Below are positions 1 to 6,709 of a stretch of DNA of 6,709 nucleotides, piece after piece. The DNA comes from Verrucomicrobiales bacterium (GTDB taxonomy: Bacteria; Verrucomicrobiota; Verrucomicrobiia; Verrucomicrobiales; DEV007). Each line of letters opens with the position of its first letter. Positions within the stretch are counted from its first letter, which is position 1. Under the pieces are notes generated by a model. That model ran no database searches. It had not been told where the DNA came from and was given only the letters and a program-made list of their open reading frames with translations. The position numbers and the translations under genes are program-made. The stretch covers positions 1 to 6,709 of the forward strand of contig JAKMGR010000470.1 in NCBI GenBank assembly GCA_022424805.1. The letters run 5' to 3'.

Positions 1-1
1 C

Positions 2-2110
2 TCCGGAGGATTCGATACCACAGGGTCAGCCCTCTTTTTCTCCGCCGACCAATTTGAGCAATACCTCGCCATTGCCCGCGATGCTCTTGATGAGGCTTTT
101 CTCTTCGGAAACAAAAAACCGGAACCAATCCGGGTGAAAATCGAACCGGAAACATCGCAAAACGATTTCATCGAACGAGTCTCCAGCAAGATCAGAGCGG
201 ACTACGACAAAGCACAGGCGTGGAGAAACTCAGATGGAAGCAAACCGCCGAGTAAGTTCGGATTGCTCGATGAATTCGACGTGCGCTTCCGCGAACGCCT
301 CTACAACCAGCAATATGCCGGATATCAAAATTACCTCGACGATCCGCGCAGCAAGACGGGTGTTCTCTTGCAGCCATTTTTCAACGGAACGAATTCCGTA
401 AAGGTCAAAAATCCGCCAAAAGCACCACGCGGTGAATTTCGTATCCATGTTCATGTAGCTCCTCTGAAGGGCGCAAAACGCAATGAGACCTACCTGGAAT
501 ACGGCTTTCCCGGAGCGCGAAGCGGCGAGATCAAACGACTTGGGCATATCCGCGTAGCGGCCCCCACCGGTAAACCTCAGCAGGTGACTCTTCCTGTTCC
601 TGTTACCAAATCGGGACCTCGAGAGATCATCATTCGTCACCGGCAGCACAACAACCGGGATGCCGCCCGCTCAACCTTTCTGCGTCTGAGCGGAAAGAAT
701 GGCGACGGCCTTATCCCAAAACTGGTAGTCGACAAAATCGTCCTGACAGGCCCACATCACAAAACCTGGCCACCGCGCGCCGTCTCCGAGGTTTTCTACA
801 AGGGAATGTGGTGGACGCAGCCCGACCAGGACGCTTACGCACGAGAGGTGATCGAGCGTTTTGCAAAACGAGCGTTTCGCGTGCGCCCTCCATCGACCGC
901 TTTTATTGACCGGCTCCATAATCTGTATCGGGAGGAAACGAAGGCCGGTAGCAAATTTTACGAAGCCATTCGTGAGCCTCTCGCCATCGTCCTCGCCTCG
1001 CCGGGTTTTCTTTATCTCGCTGAACCCATTTCAACGGAAGGGAAAGAAAAAGGGAAAGTCGAGGAACTGACCGACCGCGAACTCGCAGTCCGGCTGAGTT
1101 ATCTGCTCTGGTCCGCCCCTCCCGACACGCAACTCCTTGCCGATGCAGAGAACGGGCGGCTTCGCGAAAAAGGCGTCCTTCGCACTCACGCTGAGCGCCT
1201 TCTCGATGACAGGAGATCCGATGCCTTCATTTCTTCGCTCGCACATCAATGGCTGCATATGGAGCGACTCGATTTTTTCCAGTTCAACTTCCGGACCTTT
1301 CCTGAATTCGACGACAGCATGAAAGAGTCGGCGCGCTCGGAAGTTTTCGAGACGATTCGGCACATCCTGAACGAACGCCGCCCTGCCAGTGATTTGCTGA
1401 ATGCCGACTATGTCATCGTCGACGACCTGCTGGCCGACTACTACGGACTACCTCCCGTCAACGGGAAGGACTTTCTCAAAGTCGCGGTTCCGGACAACAC
1501 CCCACGCGGCGGCTTACTAGGGATGGCGGCAATTCACGCAATGGGATCAGATGGAAATCACTCTTCGCCCGTGGAGCGGGGCGTCTGGGTGATGCGCTAT
1601 TTGCTCAACGATCCCCCACCACCCGCTCCTCCCAACGTCCCACAGCTCAGCCGCGTGCGAGGAAAACTGCTGTCTCCACGCGAGGAACTCGACGCGCACA
1701 TGGAAGAAGCACAGTGCGCGCAATGCCACCAGCGCATCGACCCCATCGGATACGGCATGCAGAATTTCGATCCGGTTGGGCAGTGGCGCGAAGTTCTTCA
1801 CCTGACCAAATCCAAGGGAAGACGCATCGTCGCAAAGAAGGAAGTAACGATCGATTCGAGTGGGGCGATGCCCGACGGGACGCCGTTTGATGATTTTTAC
1901 GGCCTGCGGCAGGAAGTTGCCAAGCACGGCGAAGCATTCACGCAGGGATTCACGGAGGCTCTCATCGAGTATGGACTCGGACGCCCCTACGGCTTTTCTG
2001 ACGAAAGCTTGCGCGAACGACTGCTCAAACGCGCCAATGCCAAGGACGGTTCGATGCGCGAACTTGTTCTGGCTTTCGTCGAATCAGCCCCTTTCCGTCG
2101 GAAAAAATGA
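2..2110 (+). CDS. DUF1592/DUF1588/DUF1585 large protein with c-type heme motif (5' end outside window)
   Basis: This is the 3' part of a large protein of the planctomycete/verrucomicrobial DUF1587-DUF1595-DUF1592-DUF1588-DUF1585 family. The frame is open from base 2. The residues before the GTG at 134 (GFDTTGSALFFSADQFEQYL, then ALDEAF) match the end of DUF1587, so that GTG is internal and the true start lies upstream. About 702 residues are visible. A beta-rich segment (about nt 350-775) ends in a GP..K.WPP stretch and may be a jelly-roll-like module. It is followed by DUF1595 (about 835-1020, FAKRAFR), DUF1592 (about 1065-1465, LTDRELAVRLSYLLW), DUF1588 (about 1500-1800) and DUF1585 (about 1850-2105, ending in ESAPFRR). 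DUF1588 holds CAQCH at nt 1715-1729, a CxxCH motif for covalent heme c, followed by RIDPIGYGMQNFD. Heme attachment implies action outside the cytoplasm. Full-length relatives often carry a further N-terminal cytochrome-like domain, which would be off-window. The substrate and reaction are unknown. The gene overlaps the DUF1552 gene by four bases. Family assignment is secure; function is not. Confidence 0.93.
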   Translation, partial: SGGFDTTGSALFFSADQFEQYLAIARDALDEAFLFGNKKPEPIRVKIEPETSQNDFIERVSSKIRADYDKAQAWRNSDGSKPPSKFGLLDEFDVRFRERLYNQQYAGYQNYLDDPRSKTGVLLQPFFNGTNSVKVKNPPKAPRGEFRIHVHVAPLKGAKRNETYLEYGFPGARSGEIKRLGHIRVAAPTGKPQQVTLPVPVTKSGPREIIIRHRQHNNRDAARSTFLRLSGKNGDGLIPKLVVDKIVLTGPHHKTWPPRAVSEVFYKGMWWTQPDQDAYAREVIERFAKRAFRVRPPSTAFIDRLHNLYREETKAGSKFYEAIREPLAIVLASPGFLYLAEPISTEGKEKGKVEELTDRELAVRLSYLLWSAPPDTQLLADAENGRLREKGVLRTHAERLLDDRRSDAFISSLAHQWLHMERLDFFQFNFRTFPEFDDSMKESARSEVFETIRHILNERRPASDLLNADYVIVDDLLADYYGLPPVNGKDFLKVAVPDNTPRGGLLGMAAIHAMGSDGNHSSPVERGVWVMRYLLNDPPPPAPPNVPQLSRVRGKLLSPREELDAHMEEAQCAQCHQRIDPIGYGMQNFDPVGQWREVLHLTKSKGRRIVAKKEVTIDSSGAMPDGTPFDDFYGLRQEVAKHGEAFTQGFTEALIEYGLGRPYGFSDESLRERLLKRANAKDGSMRELVLAFVESAPFRRKK
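2107..2110 (+). other. ATGA stop/start overlap (translational coupling site)
   Basis: The start codon of the DUF1552 gene and the TGA stop of the DUF1592-type gene share the bases ATGA. Only a weak purine-rich GGA lies just upstream (2100-2102). This arrangement suggests that ribosomes finishing the first gene restart on the second, giving linked expression of the two proteins. Coupling is inferred from the geometry alone. Confidence 0.75.
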
Positions 2111-3438
2111 AATCTACCAGCTCATCCCCTACCCCGCGCTCGTCCCGCATCGCGCCGAACCGCCGCAGCTTTCTCCGGAGCAGCTCCGCGTTGATCGCCC
2201 TGCCATTCCTCGAGTCGCTCGGGTTTCGCCGCTTTGCCTCTGCCGCGAACGCACCCACACCGCCAAAGCGCTTCGCTTTTCTTGGTATGGGTTTTGGTGT
2301 CACCAAAGAATCGTGGTATCCGGACCAGAAGGACGTAGGCGAGGGATACACCCTTCCCGCAGGATTGGCTCCCTTGGCAAAACACAAAGACGATTTCACG
2401 ATCATTCAGAATCTCGCGAACCAGTACAACAACGAGGCACACTGGGGCAGCACCTTCTGGCTCACCGGAGCAAATCGATATGCCGAACCCGGACAGAGTT
2501 TTCACAATACAGTTTCCGCAGACCAAGTTGCCGCCGCCTCGCTCGGAGAAGACACTCGCTTTTCTTCGGTGCAACTTACCTACAAGGGCGGCGATAATTC
2601 CGGTCACGGACCCGGCCTTTCCCTCGCCTGGAACCGCCAGGGAAAGCCGATGTCGGCACTAACGACTCCAGTCGCCGCATTCCACAGGCTTTTTTCCGAT
2701 GACACGACTCCGCTTGAGCAGAGGCAGGCCGACCTGCTGAAGCAGCGCAGCATCCTCGACACGGTGCTCGAAGACGCGAAAACAACGCGGAAGGGCCTGA
2801 CCCAGACAGACAAGGAAAAGCTCGACGAATACCTGCAATCGATTCGCGAAATTGAAGAACGCCTCGCCAAAGAAAAGGACTGGCTTGAGGTCCCCAAGCC
2901 AGTCCCCAATCCAGCTCCCGTCGAACCAGACAAGAGCCTCCACGGTGTCGAGGAAGTGAAGGTCATGTACGATCTCATGGCCGCTGCACTGCAGGTCGAT
3001 ACGACGCGGGTTTTCACTTATCGCCAACCACTCGACACCCTCATCCGCAGTCTAGGTGCCACCATCACAGCACACAACATGAGCCACTATGAGCCAGGCA
3101 CTCGCATGGACGTTTCTCAAATGCGTGACCTCGAGCAGTCGAAGCTATTCGCTCATTTCCTGAATCGACTCAAAGAGATCAAGGAAGCCGATGGTTCTTC
3201 ACTTTTTGATCACACTACCATCACGCTTGGCAGTAACATCCATTCCATTCACTACCTCACCAATTGCCCGACAATCGTGACGGGCGGGGGCGCTGGCATC
3301 AAGCATGGTCGACACCTCGTCATGCAGCCGAAAACGCCCCTCTGCAATCTCTGGCTCAGTCTTCTCAATGGATCTGGCATTGCTGCGGAATCACATGGAG
3401 ACTCAACCGGAATGATCGAGGAGTTGTTTCCGGCTTAA
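2107..3438 (+). CDS. DUF1552 (HxxSHH-family) protein, Tat-exported
   Basis: A complete 443-residue protein of the DUF1552 family (also called HXXSHH), of unknown biochemical function. The N-terminus is a twin-arginine signal: NRRSFLR at residues 18-24, a hydrophobic stretch SSALIALPFLESLG, and a likely cleavage after ASA (residues 44-46). It is therefore probably folded, perhaps with a cofactor, before export. A central charged helical stretch (about residues 230-275, with EEYL-like and IEERLAKEK segments) is followed by a C-terminal half with PTIVTGGGAGIKHGRHL, TPLCNLWLSLLN and the near-terminal GDSTG. The family-naming motif is at residues 323-328 but reads HNMSHY, with Tyr in place of the last His. 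The ATG at 2107 is chosen because it overlaps the upstream TGA as ATGA, has a weak GGA five bases upstream, and places the Tat motif close to the N-terminus. The neighbouring DUF1592-type gene is the usual partner, and both products are expected outside the cytoplasm. Confidence 0.94.
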   Translation: MKSTSSSPTPRSSRIAPNRRSFLRSSSALIALPFLESLGFRRFASAANAPTPPKRFAFLGMGFGVTKESWYPDQKDVGEGYTLPAGLAPLAKHKDDFTIIQNLANQYNNEAHWGSTFWLTGANRYAEPGQSFHNTVSADQVAAASLGEDTRFSSVQLTYKGGDNSGHGPGLSLAWNRQGKPMSALTTPVAAFHRLFSDDTTPLEQRQADLLKQRSILDTVLEDAKTTRKGLTQTDKEKLDEYLQSIREIEERLAKEKDWLEVPKPVPNPAPVEPDKSLHGVEEVKVMYDLMAAALQVDTTRVFTYRQPLDTLIRSLGATITAHNMSHYEPGTRMDVSQMRDLEQSKLFAHFLNRLKEIKEADGSSLFDHTTITLGSNIHSIHYLTNCPTIVTGGGAGIKHGRHLVMQPKTPLCNLWLSLLNGSGIAAESHGDSTGMIEELFPA

Positions 3439-3465
3439 AGGTCGTCGAGGAAGAGTGAAACTTCT

Positions 3466-4479
3466 CTACTTCAACGCCCCTTCTGGCTTTCCGTTCGTGG
3501 TCAGGACGTGCACTTCGTGGGCGCGGGCCTTGGGATGAAAGAATTCCCAGACCACTTTTTTGTCGGGAGTGATTTCAAACAGCTTAGGCTTCTTTGGATT
3601 TTTCTGTCCGTAGCTGCAAATGACCGTGTTTCCATTGGCGAGACGTTGGCCACCACAGGGATCCGCAAAAAGTCCTGCAACATCCTCATTCGTGACTTTC
3701 CAGGCGACTTTGCCGTCGCTGTCGAACTCGACCGTTTTGTTCCCGTTCGTCAGATTGACGAGAGTGTTTCCGTTCTCAAGGCGAATCGCGGTGAAGGGCC
3801 AGTTTCTTTTCTCCCTGCCACCGAGTTCCTCAAGGTCGGTCTTGATTTCTCTGACGACTTTTCCGTCGGGCTGATACTCCTTCACCTTGAATGCCAGCAA
3901 GTGCGGAACGAGGTAATTTCCATTCGGCAACTTGCGAGCCATGCGGGTCTGCATGTGGGCGTTGTCGGTTTCCGGTAAAAGCGGGACCTCGACAGCGATG
4001 TCCCCTTCCCGGGTAATTTCGAGCAATCGAGGTTTCACGCCACGTTCGACGACGAGAGTGTTGCCGTCGCTCAGGCGAAGAGCTGTGCCGAGTTCCTTGT
4101 TTTCTTTCGCCAGCGCGTAGCTCCAGACCTCCTTGCCCTCCATCGTGATTTCTTTTGCTACATTTCCGATCGACACGAGCACGTTGCCATCCTCCAGGAC
4201 AAAACCGTCTCGCGCTTTTCCCTGCGCCTTCCATTTCACCTCGCCATCCTCGCCCACAATTACCGTGGGAGTTCCCGCAATCAGAAAGGAATGCTTGATT
4301 CCAGATTCGGACACCTGCTTTCCAAATGCGGGAGAAGAGTCCTGCGCCTCGACGATGCCCGGCTGCAAGAATGTCAGACATGCGAAGCTGAGAAGCAGCA
4401 GACAAAAGAGGGTGTGGTCACGAAGCAAAGAACTTACGATGCTCGACCAGATAGGGTTTGGTCCGGGCTGAGTTTTCAT
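3466..4479 (-). CDS. Secreted beta-propeller (PQQ-like/arylsulfotransferase-like repeat) protein
   Basis: From the Met at 4479 this is a 337-residue protein. It has an N-terminal signal peptide: charged/polar residues 1-23, a hydrophobic core L24-L38, and probable cleavage after VEA (43-45). The mature part is built from repeats of the form RLxxGNTLV...LEITxxGKxVW. DGN/NGN turns lie at residues 97-99, 138-140, 186-188, 236-238 and 282-284, 41-50 residues apart. An incomplete first unit (TPTVIVGEDGEVKW) and a terminal EVHVLTTNG strand could close the ring, giving about six blades. The repeats resemble PQQ-like and arylsulfotransferase-type propellers, but I see no catalytic His/Arg set or cofactor site that would name an enzyme. 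A binding or scaffold role is possible. The start is uncertain: in-frame ATGs at 4506 and 4524 are also possible, and the frame stays open to 4650, where it overlaps the AraC-like gene. None of these starts has a good Shine-Dalgarno sequence. I chose 4479 because it gives the most normal signal peptide. The gene ends 27 bases from the convergent DUF1552 stop. Confidence 0.85.
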   Translation of the reverse strand: MKTQPGPNPIWSSIVSSLLRDHTLFCLLLLSFACLTFLQPGIVEAQDSSPAFGKQVSESGIKHSFLIAGTPTVIVGEDGEVKWKAQGKARDGFVLEDGNVLVSIGNVAKEITMEGKEVWSYALAKENKELGTALRLSDGNTLVVERGVKPRLLEITREGDIAVEVPLLPETDNAHMQTRMARKLPNGNYLVPHLLAFKVKEYQPDGKVVREIKTDLEELGGREKRNWPFTAIRLENGNTLVNLTNGNKTVEFDSDGKVAWKVTNEDVAGLFADPCGGQRLANGNTVICSYGQKNPKKPKLFEITPDKKVVWEFFHPKARAHEVHVLTTNGKPEGALK

Positions 4480-4540
4480 TTTTCGAAAGATGATGTTTCT
4501 CTTCATAGGAATTGATTCTGCCATCGGGCGCTGGGAAAGT

Positions 4541-4954
4541 TCACTCACGGAACTCGGAGGGTCGTTTTCCGGTCCAGCGCTTGAACGCATTGGAAAAGGT
4601 AAGGGGGCTTTCGTATTCAACCGCTTGCCCAATTGTTTCCGCCCTGTCATGTGACGTCGTGAGGTAGTGTACGACCCGCCGCATCCGTAGGTAGGTCACG
4701 TGTCGAATCGGACTCCTGCTCAGTTGCTGTTGGCAAAGACGTCGTAGATGTTCGGGACTGACACAGCCGATTTCGGTAAACGGCGGCTTTGCCCACATCC
4801 GTCCGACGTGAGAGATGTGATGCGTCATCAAAAGCTCGCAAATGGGAGCGTCAGAAATCCAGCTGCGAGCATCGCATTCCATCGCTCGAACGACTCCGTA
4901 GCGCGTGGCGTTTCCGAATGTTTCGACGTCCAGTATTTCGGGTTCTGCTCTCAC
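4541..4954 (-). CDS. AraC-family DNA-binding protein, N-terminally truncated (possible pseudogene)
   Basis: A 137-residue frame, starting at a GTG, whose C-terminal half is an AraC/XylS-type DNA-binding domain. Residues 66-90 (SPEHLRRLC...SPIRHVTYLRMRR) match the recognition helix and linker of the first helix-turn-helix. Residues 105-136 (ETIGQAVEY, then FSNAFKRWTGKRPSEFR) match the second one and the family signature. Family members are normally about 250-400 residues with an N-terminal sensor domain. Here an in-frame TAG lies at 4967-4969, and only 66 bases separate the GTG from the stop of the next gene upstream, so no sensor domain can fit. The stretch GRMWAKPPFTEIGCVSPEHL (51-70) also looks short compared with the usual W..V...L..PWTL.ELA....S.EHL pattern that I recall, as if about ten residues of the first helix were deleted. 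It could be a decaying remnant or a small stand-alone binder. The family call is firm; whether it is functional is doubtful. Confidence 0.72.
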   Translation of the reverse strand: MRAEPEILDVETFGNATRYGVVRAMECDARSWISDAPICELLMTHHISHVGRMWAKPPFTEIGCVSPEHLRRLCQQQLSRSPIRHVTYLRMRRVVHYLTTSHDRAETIGQAVEYESPLTFSNAFKRWTGKRPSEFRE

Positions 4955-5020
4955 TCCGTATTGATTCTATCGTACCCAGCTAGAGATGACGATTTTTTTC
5001 CGGAATCTGACCAGAGAACG

Positions 5021-6193
5021 TCACACCAGGTGTTTCGGGAAATCACTGACCCGTTCGCAGGCAACTTGCTCCATGACTTGCTGGAGTTGTTTCTTCAGCA
5101 TCGCAATGGTGTGATCTCCGCCTTTTTCACCCAGCGCGCCGACGCCATACATGAAGGACCGGCCCATGAAAGCGAATTTCGCGCCGCTCGCGAGGGCACA
5201 GGCAATATCCGGGCCCGCGCGCAAACCGCTATCGATCATGATGGTAGTGCGGTCGCCGAATTCTTTCGCCAGTGTCGTCAGCGGCTTGATTGTCGATTGT
5301 CCGGCGTCGAGCTGTCGACCTCCGTGATTGGAAACGATCATGCCATCGACACCGAGACTGATCGCCTTTTCGGCATCCTCTGAGTTGACGATTCCTTTGA
5401 CTACCAACTTCCCCTTCCAGCGATCGCGAATGGCAGCGATCTTGTCGGGGTTGAGCCGGCCGGAAAAGGTTTTGTTCATGAAAAGACCAAGGTGTTTCAT
5501 GCTGAGACCCTTTGGAATGTAGGGCTTCATCGTTTTAAACTCCGGGGCACCAGCAGCCAGCTGACTGAATGACCAGGTCGGATGCATCATCATCTGAATG
5601 ACATTGCTCACTGACATACGCGGCGGAATCGAGAGGCCATTTTTGATTTCCTTCGGGCGATAAGCAAAAGTCGGAGTATCCGCGAGGATCACGAGGACCG
5701 GCAGTCCGGCGTCTGCGGCACGATCGAGAAGCTTGTTCCGCAAGTCGTCCTCGGTGGGATGATAAAGTTGAAACCAGGCGTTGCCCTCTGTGAGCTCGGC
5801 TACCGTTTCAATGCTCGCTGTCCCCACGGTGCTGAGAGTAAACGGAATGTTGTGATCAAAAGCCGCCTTCGCCAGAATCTCGGTCGCGCGCGGCCAGATG
5901 AGTCCCTGCAGACCGATTGGGGCAATTCCAAACGGTGCGTCGTAAGTTTTTCCAAACAGCTCGACCGACTGATCCGATCCGGGGTAATCGCGAAGATAGT
6001 AAGGCTTCAGTTGTACTTCACGAATCTCTTCGGTATTGCGCCGCAGATTGATTTCTGAATTGCAACCACCTTCCAGATACTCGAAGGCAAATCGCGGAAT
6101 CCGCTTTCGAGCGCGTTCGCGAAGGTGCTCGATCGATGGAACACGCGAATCGATCGCGTCGTTGCTTGCGGGTTTTTCGTTGGTTTCGCTCAT
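5021..6193 (-). CDS. FMN-dependent alpha-hydroxy-acid dehydrogenase/oxidase (lactate/glycolate oxidase family)
   Basis: A complete 390-residue TIM-barrel flavoenzyme that oxidises an L-2-hydroxy acid (such as lactate or glycolate) to the 2-oxo acid using FMN. Aligned by eye to spinach glycolate oxidase, all main active-site residues are present: Tyr39 (FEYLEGG; Tyr24 there), Tyr144 (FQLYHP; Tyr129), Arg179 (DTPTFAYR; Arg164), Lys266 (VVKGI; Lys230), and catalytic His290 with Arg293 (SNHGGRQLD; His254/Arg257). The spacing from Lys to His (24) is identical. The FMN phosphate loop is DSGLRAG (321-327) and GRSFMYG (344-350). There is no signal peptide or membrane segment, so a cytoplasmic enzyme is expected. 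Substrate and electron acceptor (oxygen, quinone or cytochrome) cannot be read from the sequence, so no symbol is given. The ATG at 6193 gives a normal family length, although no clear Shine-Dalgarno sequence precedes it. The upstream hydrolase gene ends 42 bases away, consistent with co-transcription. Confidence 0.95.
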   Translation of the reverse strand: MSETNEKPASNDAIDSRVPSIEHLRERARKRIPRFAFEYLEGGCNSEINLRRNTEEIREVQLKPYYLRDYPGSDQSVELFGKTYDAPFGIAPIGLQGLIWPRATEILAKAAFDHNIPFTLSTVGTASIETVAELTEGNAWFQLYHPTEDDLRNKLLDRAADAGLPVLVILADTPTFAYRPKEIKNGLSIPPRMSVSNVIQMMMHPTWSFSQLAAGAPEFKTMKPYIPKGLSMKHLGLFMNKTFSGRLNPDKIAAIRDRWKGKLVVKGIVNSEDAEKAISLGVDGMIVSNHGGRQLDAGQSTIKPLTTLAKEFGDRTTIMIDSGLRAGPDIACALASGAKFAFMGRSFMYGVGALGEKGGDHTIAMLKKQLQQVMEQVACERVSDFPKHLV

Positions 6194-6235
6194 GGCTAAA
6201 TGGATTGGTCTGGTGACTGATCTTCCGGGCTCGCT

Positions 6236-6709
6236 TTATTCCAATGCGTGACGATGAAAGAAGGCAAGCGATTCCCTGATAATTTCCTCTCGGGAGGGCT
6301 CGATCTCAGCCCCAACCTTCCGCCAGTTGTGGCCCGAATTTTTGACGATCAGAATTTCTACCGGTGCCTGCAACTCCGCGGCTCGTTTTTTCATATGCCT
6401 CGCATGCTTCACGGGAATTGTGGTGTCCTCATCGCCCTGAATCAGAAAAAGCGGCGGGCTGTCGCTTTTGAGATAGGTGACCGGGCTCATCTCAGAATAG
6501 AGACTCTTTTTCTCTTCAGGCGTGAACTTTTTTCCGGTAATTCGCGGTCCAAAGCGATCCCGAAAATCGGGACGATCATCGTGATTAAATAAACTAATGT
6601 CCTCAAAGTCGCATGGACCATACCAGGAAAGCCCCGCCTCAATACGGAAATCCACTTCGGCAAGTTCGGGATCGCCGGCAAGAGTCTCGGAAGGCGATAG
6701 CAGCAGCAT
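6236..6709 (-). CDS. Alpha/beta hydrolase (esterase/prolyl-oligopeptidase-like), 5' end outside window
   Basis: The C-terminal 157 residues of an alpha/beta-hydrolase-fold enzyme of the BD-FAE/acetyl-esterase type. Visible landmarks are LSWYGPCDF (28-36), [20 protein letters not shown] (75-94), catalytic Asp95 in QGDEDTTIP, and catalytic His127 in KNSGHNW. The Met encoded by the last three bases of the window is almost certainly internal. In this family a segment like HLS-LLL...LAGDPEL directly follows the GxSxGG nucleophile motif, so the serine should lie just beyond base 6709. The enzyme probably hydrolyses an ester, or less likely a peptide bond. Substrate and localisation cannot be judged without the N-terminus. 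Its stop is 42 bases before the start of the hydroxy-acid dehydrogenase gene on the same strand, so the two may be co-transcribed. The fold assignment is firm; the specificity is open. Confidence 0.88.
   Translation of the reverse strand: MLLLSPSETLAGDPELAEVDFRIEAGLSWYGPCDFEDISLFNHDDRPDFRDRFGPRITGKKFTPEEKKSLYSEMSPVTYLKSDSPPLFLIQGDEDTTIPVKHARHMKKRAAELQAPVEILIVKNSGHNWRKVGAEIEPSREEIIRESLAFFHRHALE

Noticed and set aside
134..136. GTG at 134 as the start of the first gene
   Set aside because: The same frame is open to base 2 and its residues match the end of DUF1587, so the gene begins before the window.
1860..2597. A 245-codon plus-strand frame spanning the junction of the first two genes
   Set aside because: It is out of frame with both well-supported domain proteins and its translation is low-complexity and Arg/Ser-rich without motifs.
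3439..3465. Possible bidirectional terminator between the convergent genes
   Set aside because: Only a weak GAAG/CTTC pairing is present, with no GC-rich stem or T-tract on either strand.
3508..3978. A 156-codon plus-strand frame opposite the propeller gene
   Set aside because: The minus-strand frame has regular propeller repeats; the plus frame only mirrors them.
4371..4382. Lipoprotein signal in the propeller protein (Cys after SFA)
   Set aside because: The residues before the Cys (SFA) do not fit the lipobox, and a standard signal peptidase site (VEA) follows shortly after.
5023..5033. 11-base dyad ACACC-A-GGTGT at the end of the dehydrogenase gene
   Set aside because: Several five-pair dyads are expected by chance in a window this size, the loop is too short for a hairpin, and no T-run follows on the minus strand.
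4748..5383. A 211-codon plus-strand open frame opposite the AraC-like and dehydrogenase genes
   Set aside because: It lies antisense to two recognisable genes, shows no family motif and has no plausible start context, so it is a shadow frame.

Overview
The window is a gene-dense, moderately GC-rich stretch of a bacterial chromosome. Gene content points to the Planctomycetota/Verrucomicrobiota group. A protein with the DUF1587-DUF1595-DUF1592-DUF1588-DUF1585 architecture, followed directly by a Tat-exported DUF1552 protein, is a pairing expanded many-fold in those phyla. The phylum is an inference from family distribution; nothing in the window fixes the species.

Layout. The plus strand (2-3438) carries two genes sharing an ATGA stop/start overlap: the 3' part of the large DUF1592-type protein, with one CxxCH heme-binding motif, and a complete DUF1552 protein. 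From 3466 to the right edge everything reads on the minus strand. In transcription order (right to left) these are: an alpha/beta hydrolase cut by the window edge; a complete FMN-dependent alpha-hydroxy-acid dehydrogenase; a short AraC-type protein that has lost its sensor domain and probably part of its first helix-turn-helix; and a secreted beta-propeller protein. The plus and minus blocks converge with 27 bases between their stop codons. All intergenic gaps are below about 70 bases. I see no tRNA, rRNA, CRISPR array, insertion sequence, convincing terminator or recognisable promoter.

How the genes may work together. The plus-strand pair looks like one translationally coupled unit acting outside the cytoplasm: a predicted c-type heme protein and a Tat substrate. 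Its biochemical role is not established. On the minus strand the hydrolase and the hydroxy-acid dehydrogenase are 42 bases apart and may be co-transcribed. An esterase that releases a hydroxy acid and an oxidase that uses it would make sense, but that is inference. The AraC fragment and the propeller lie downstream on the same strand with short gaps, and nothing in the sequence ties them functionally to the enzymes.

No clearly new system is visible. The observations most worth checking are the altered HxxSHH motif of the DUF1552 protein, the coupled heme/Tat pair, and the eroded AraC regulator.
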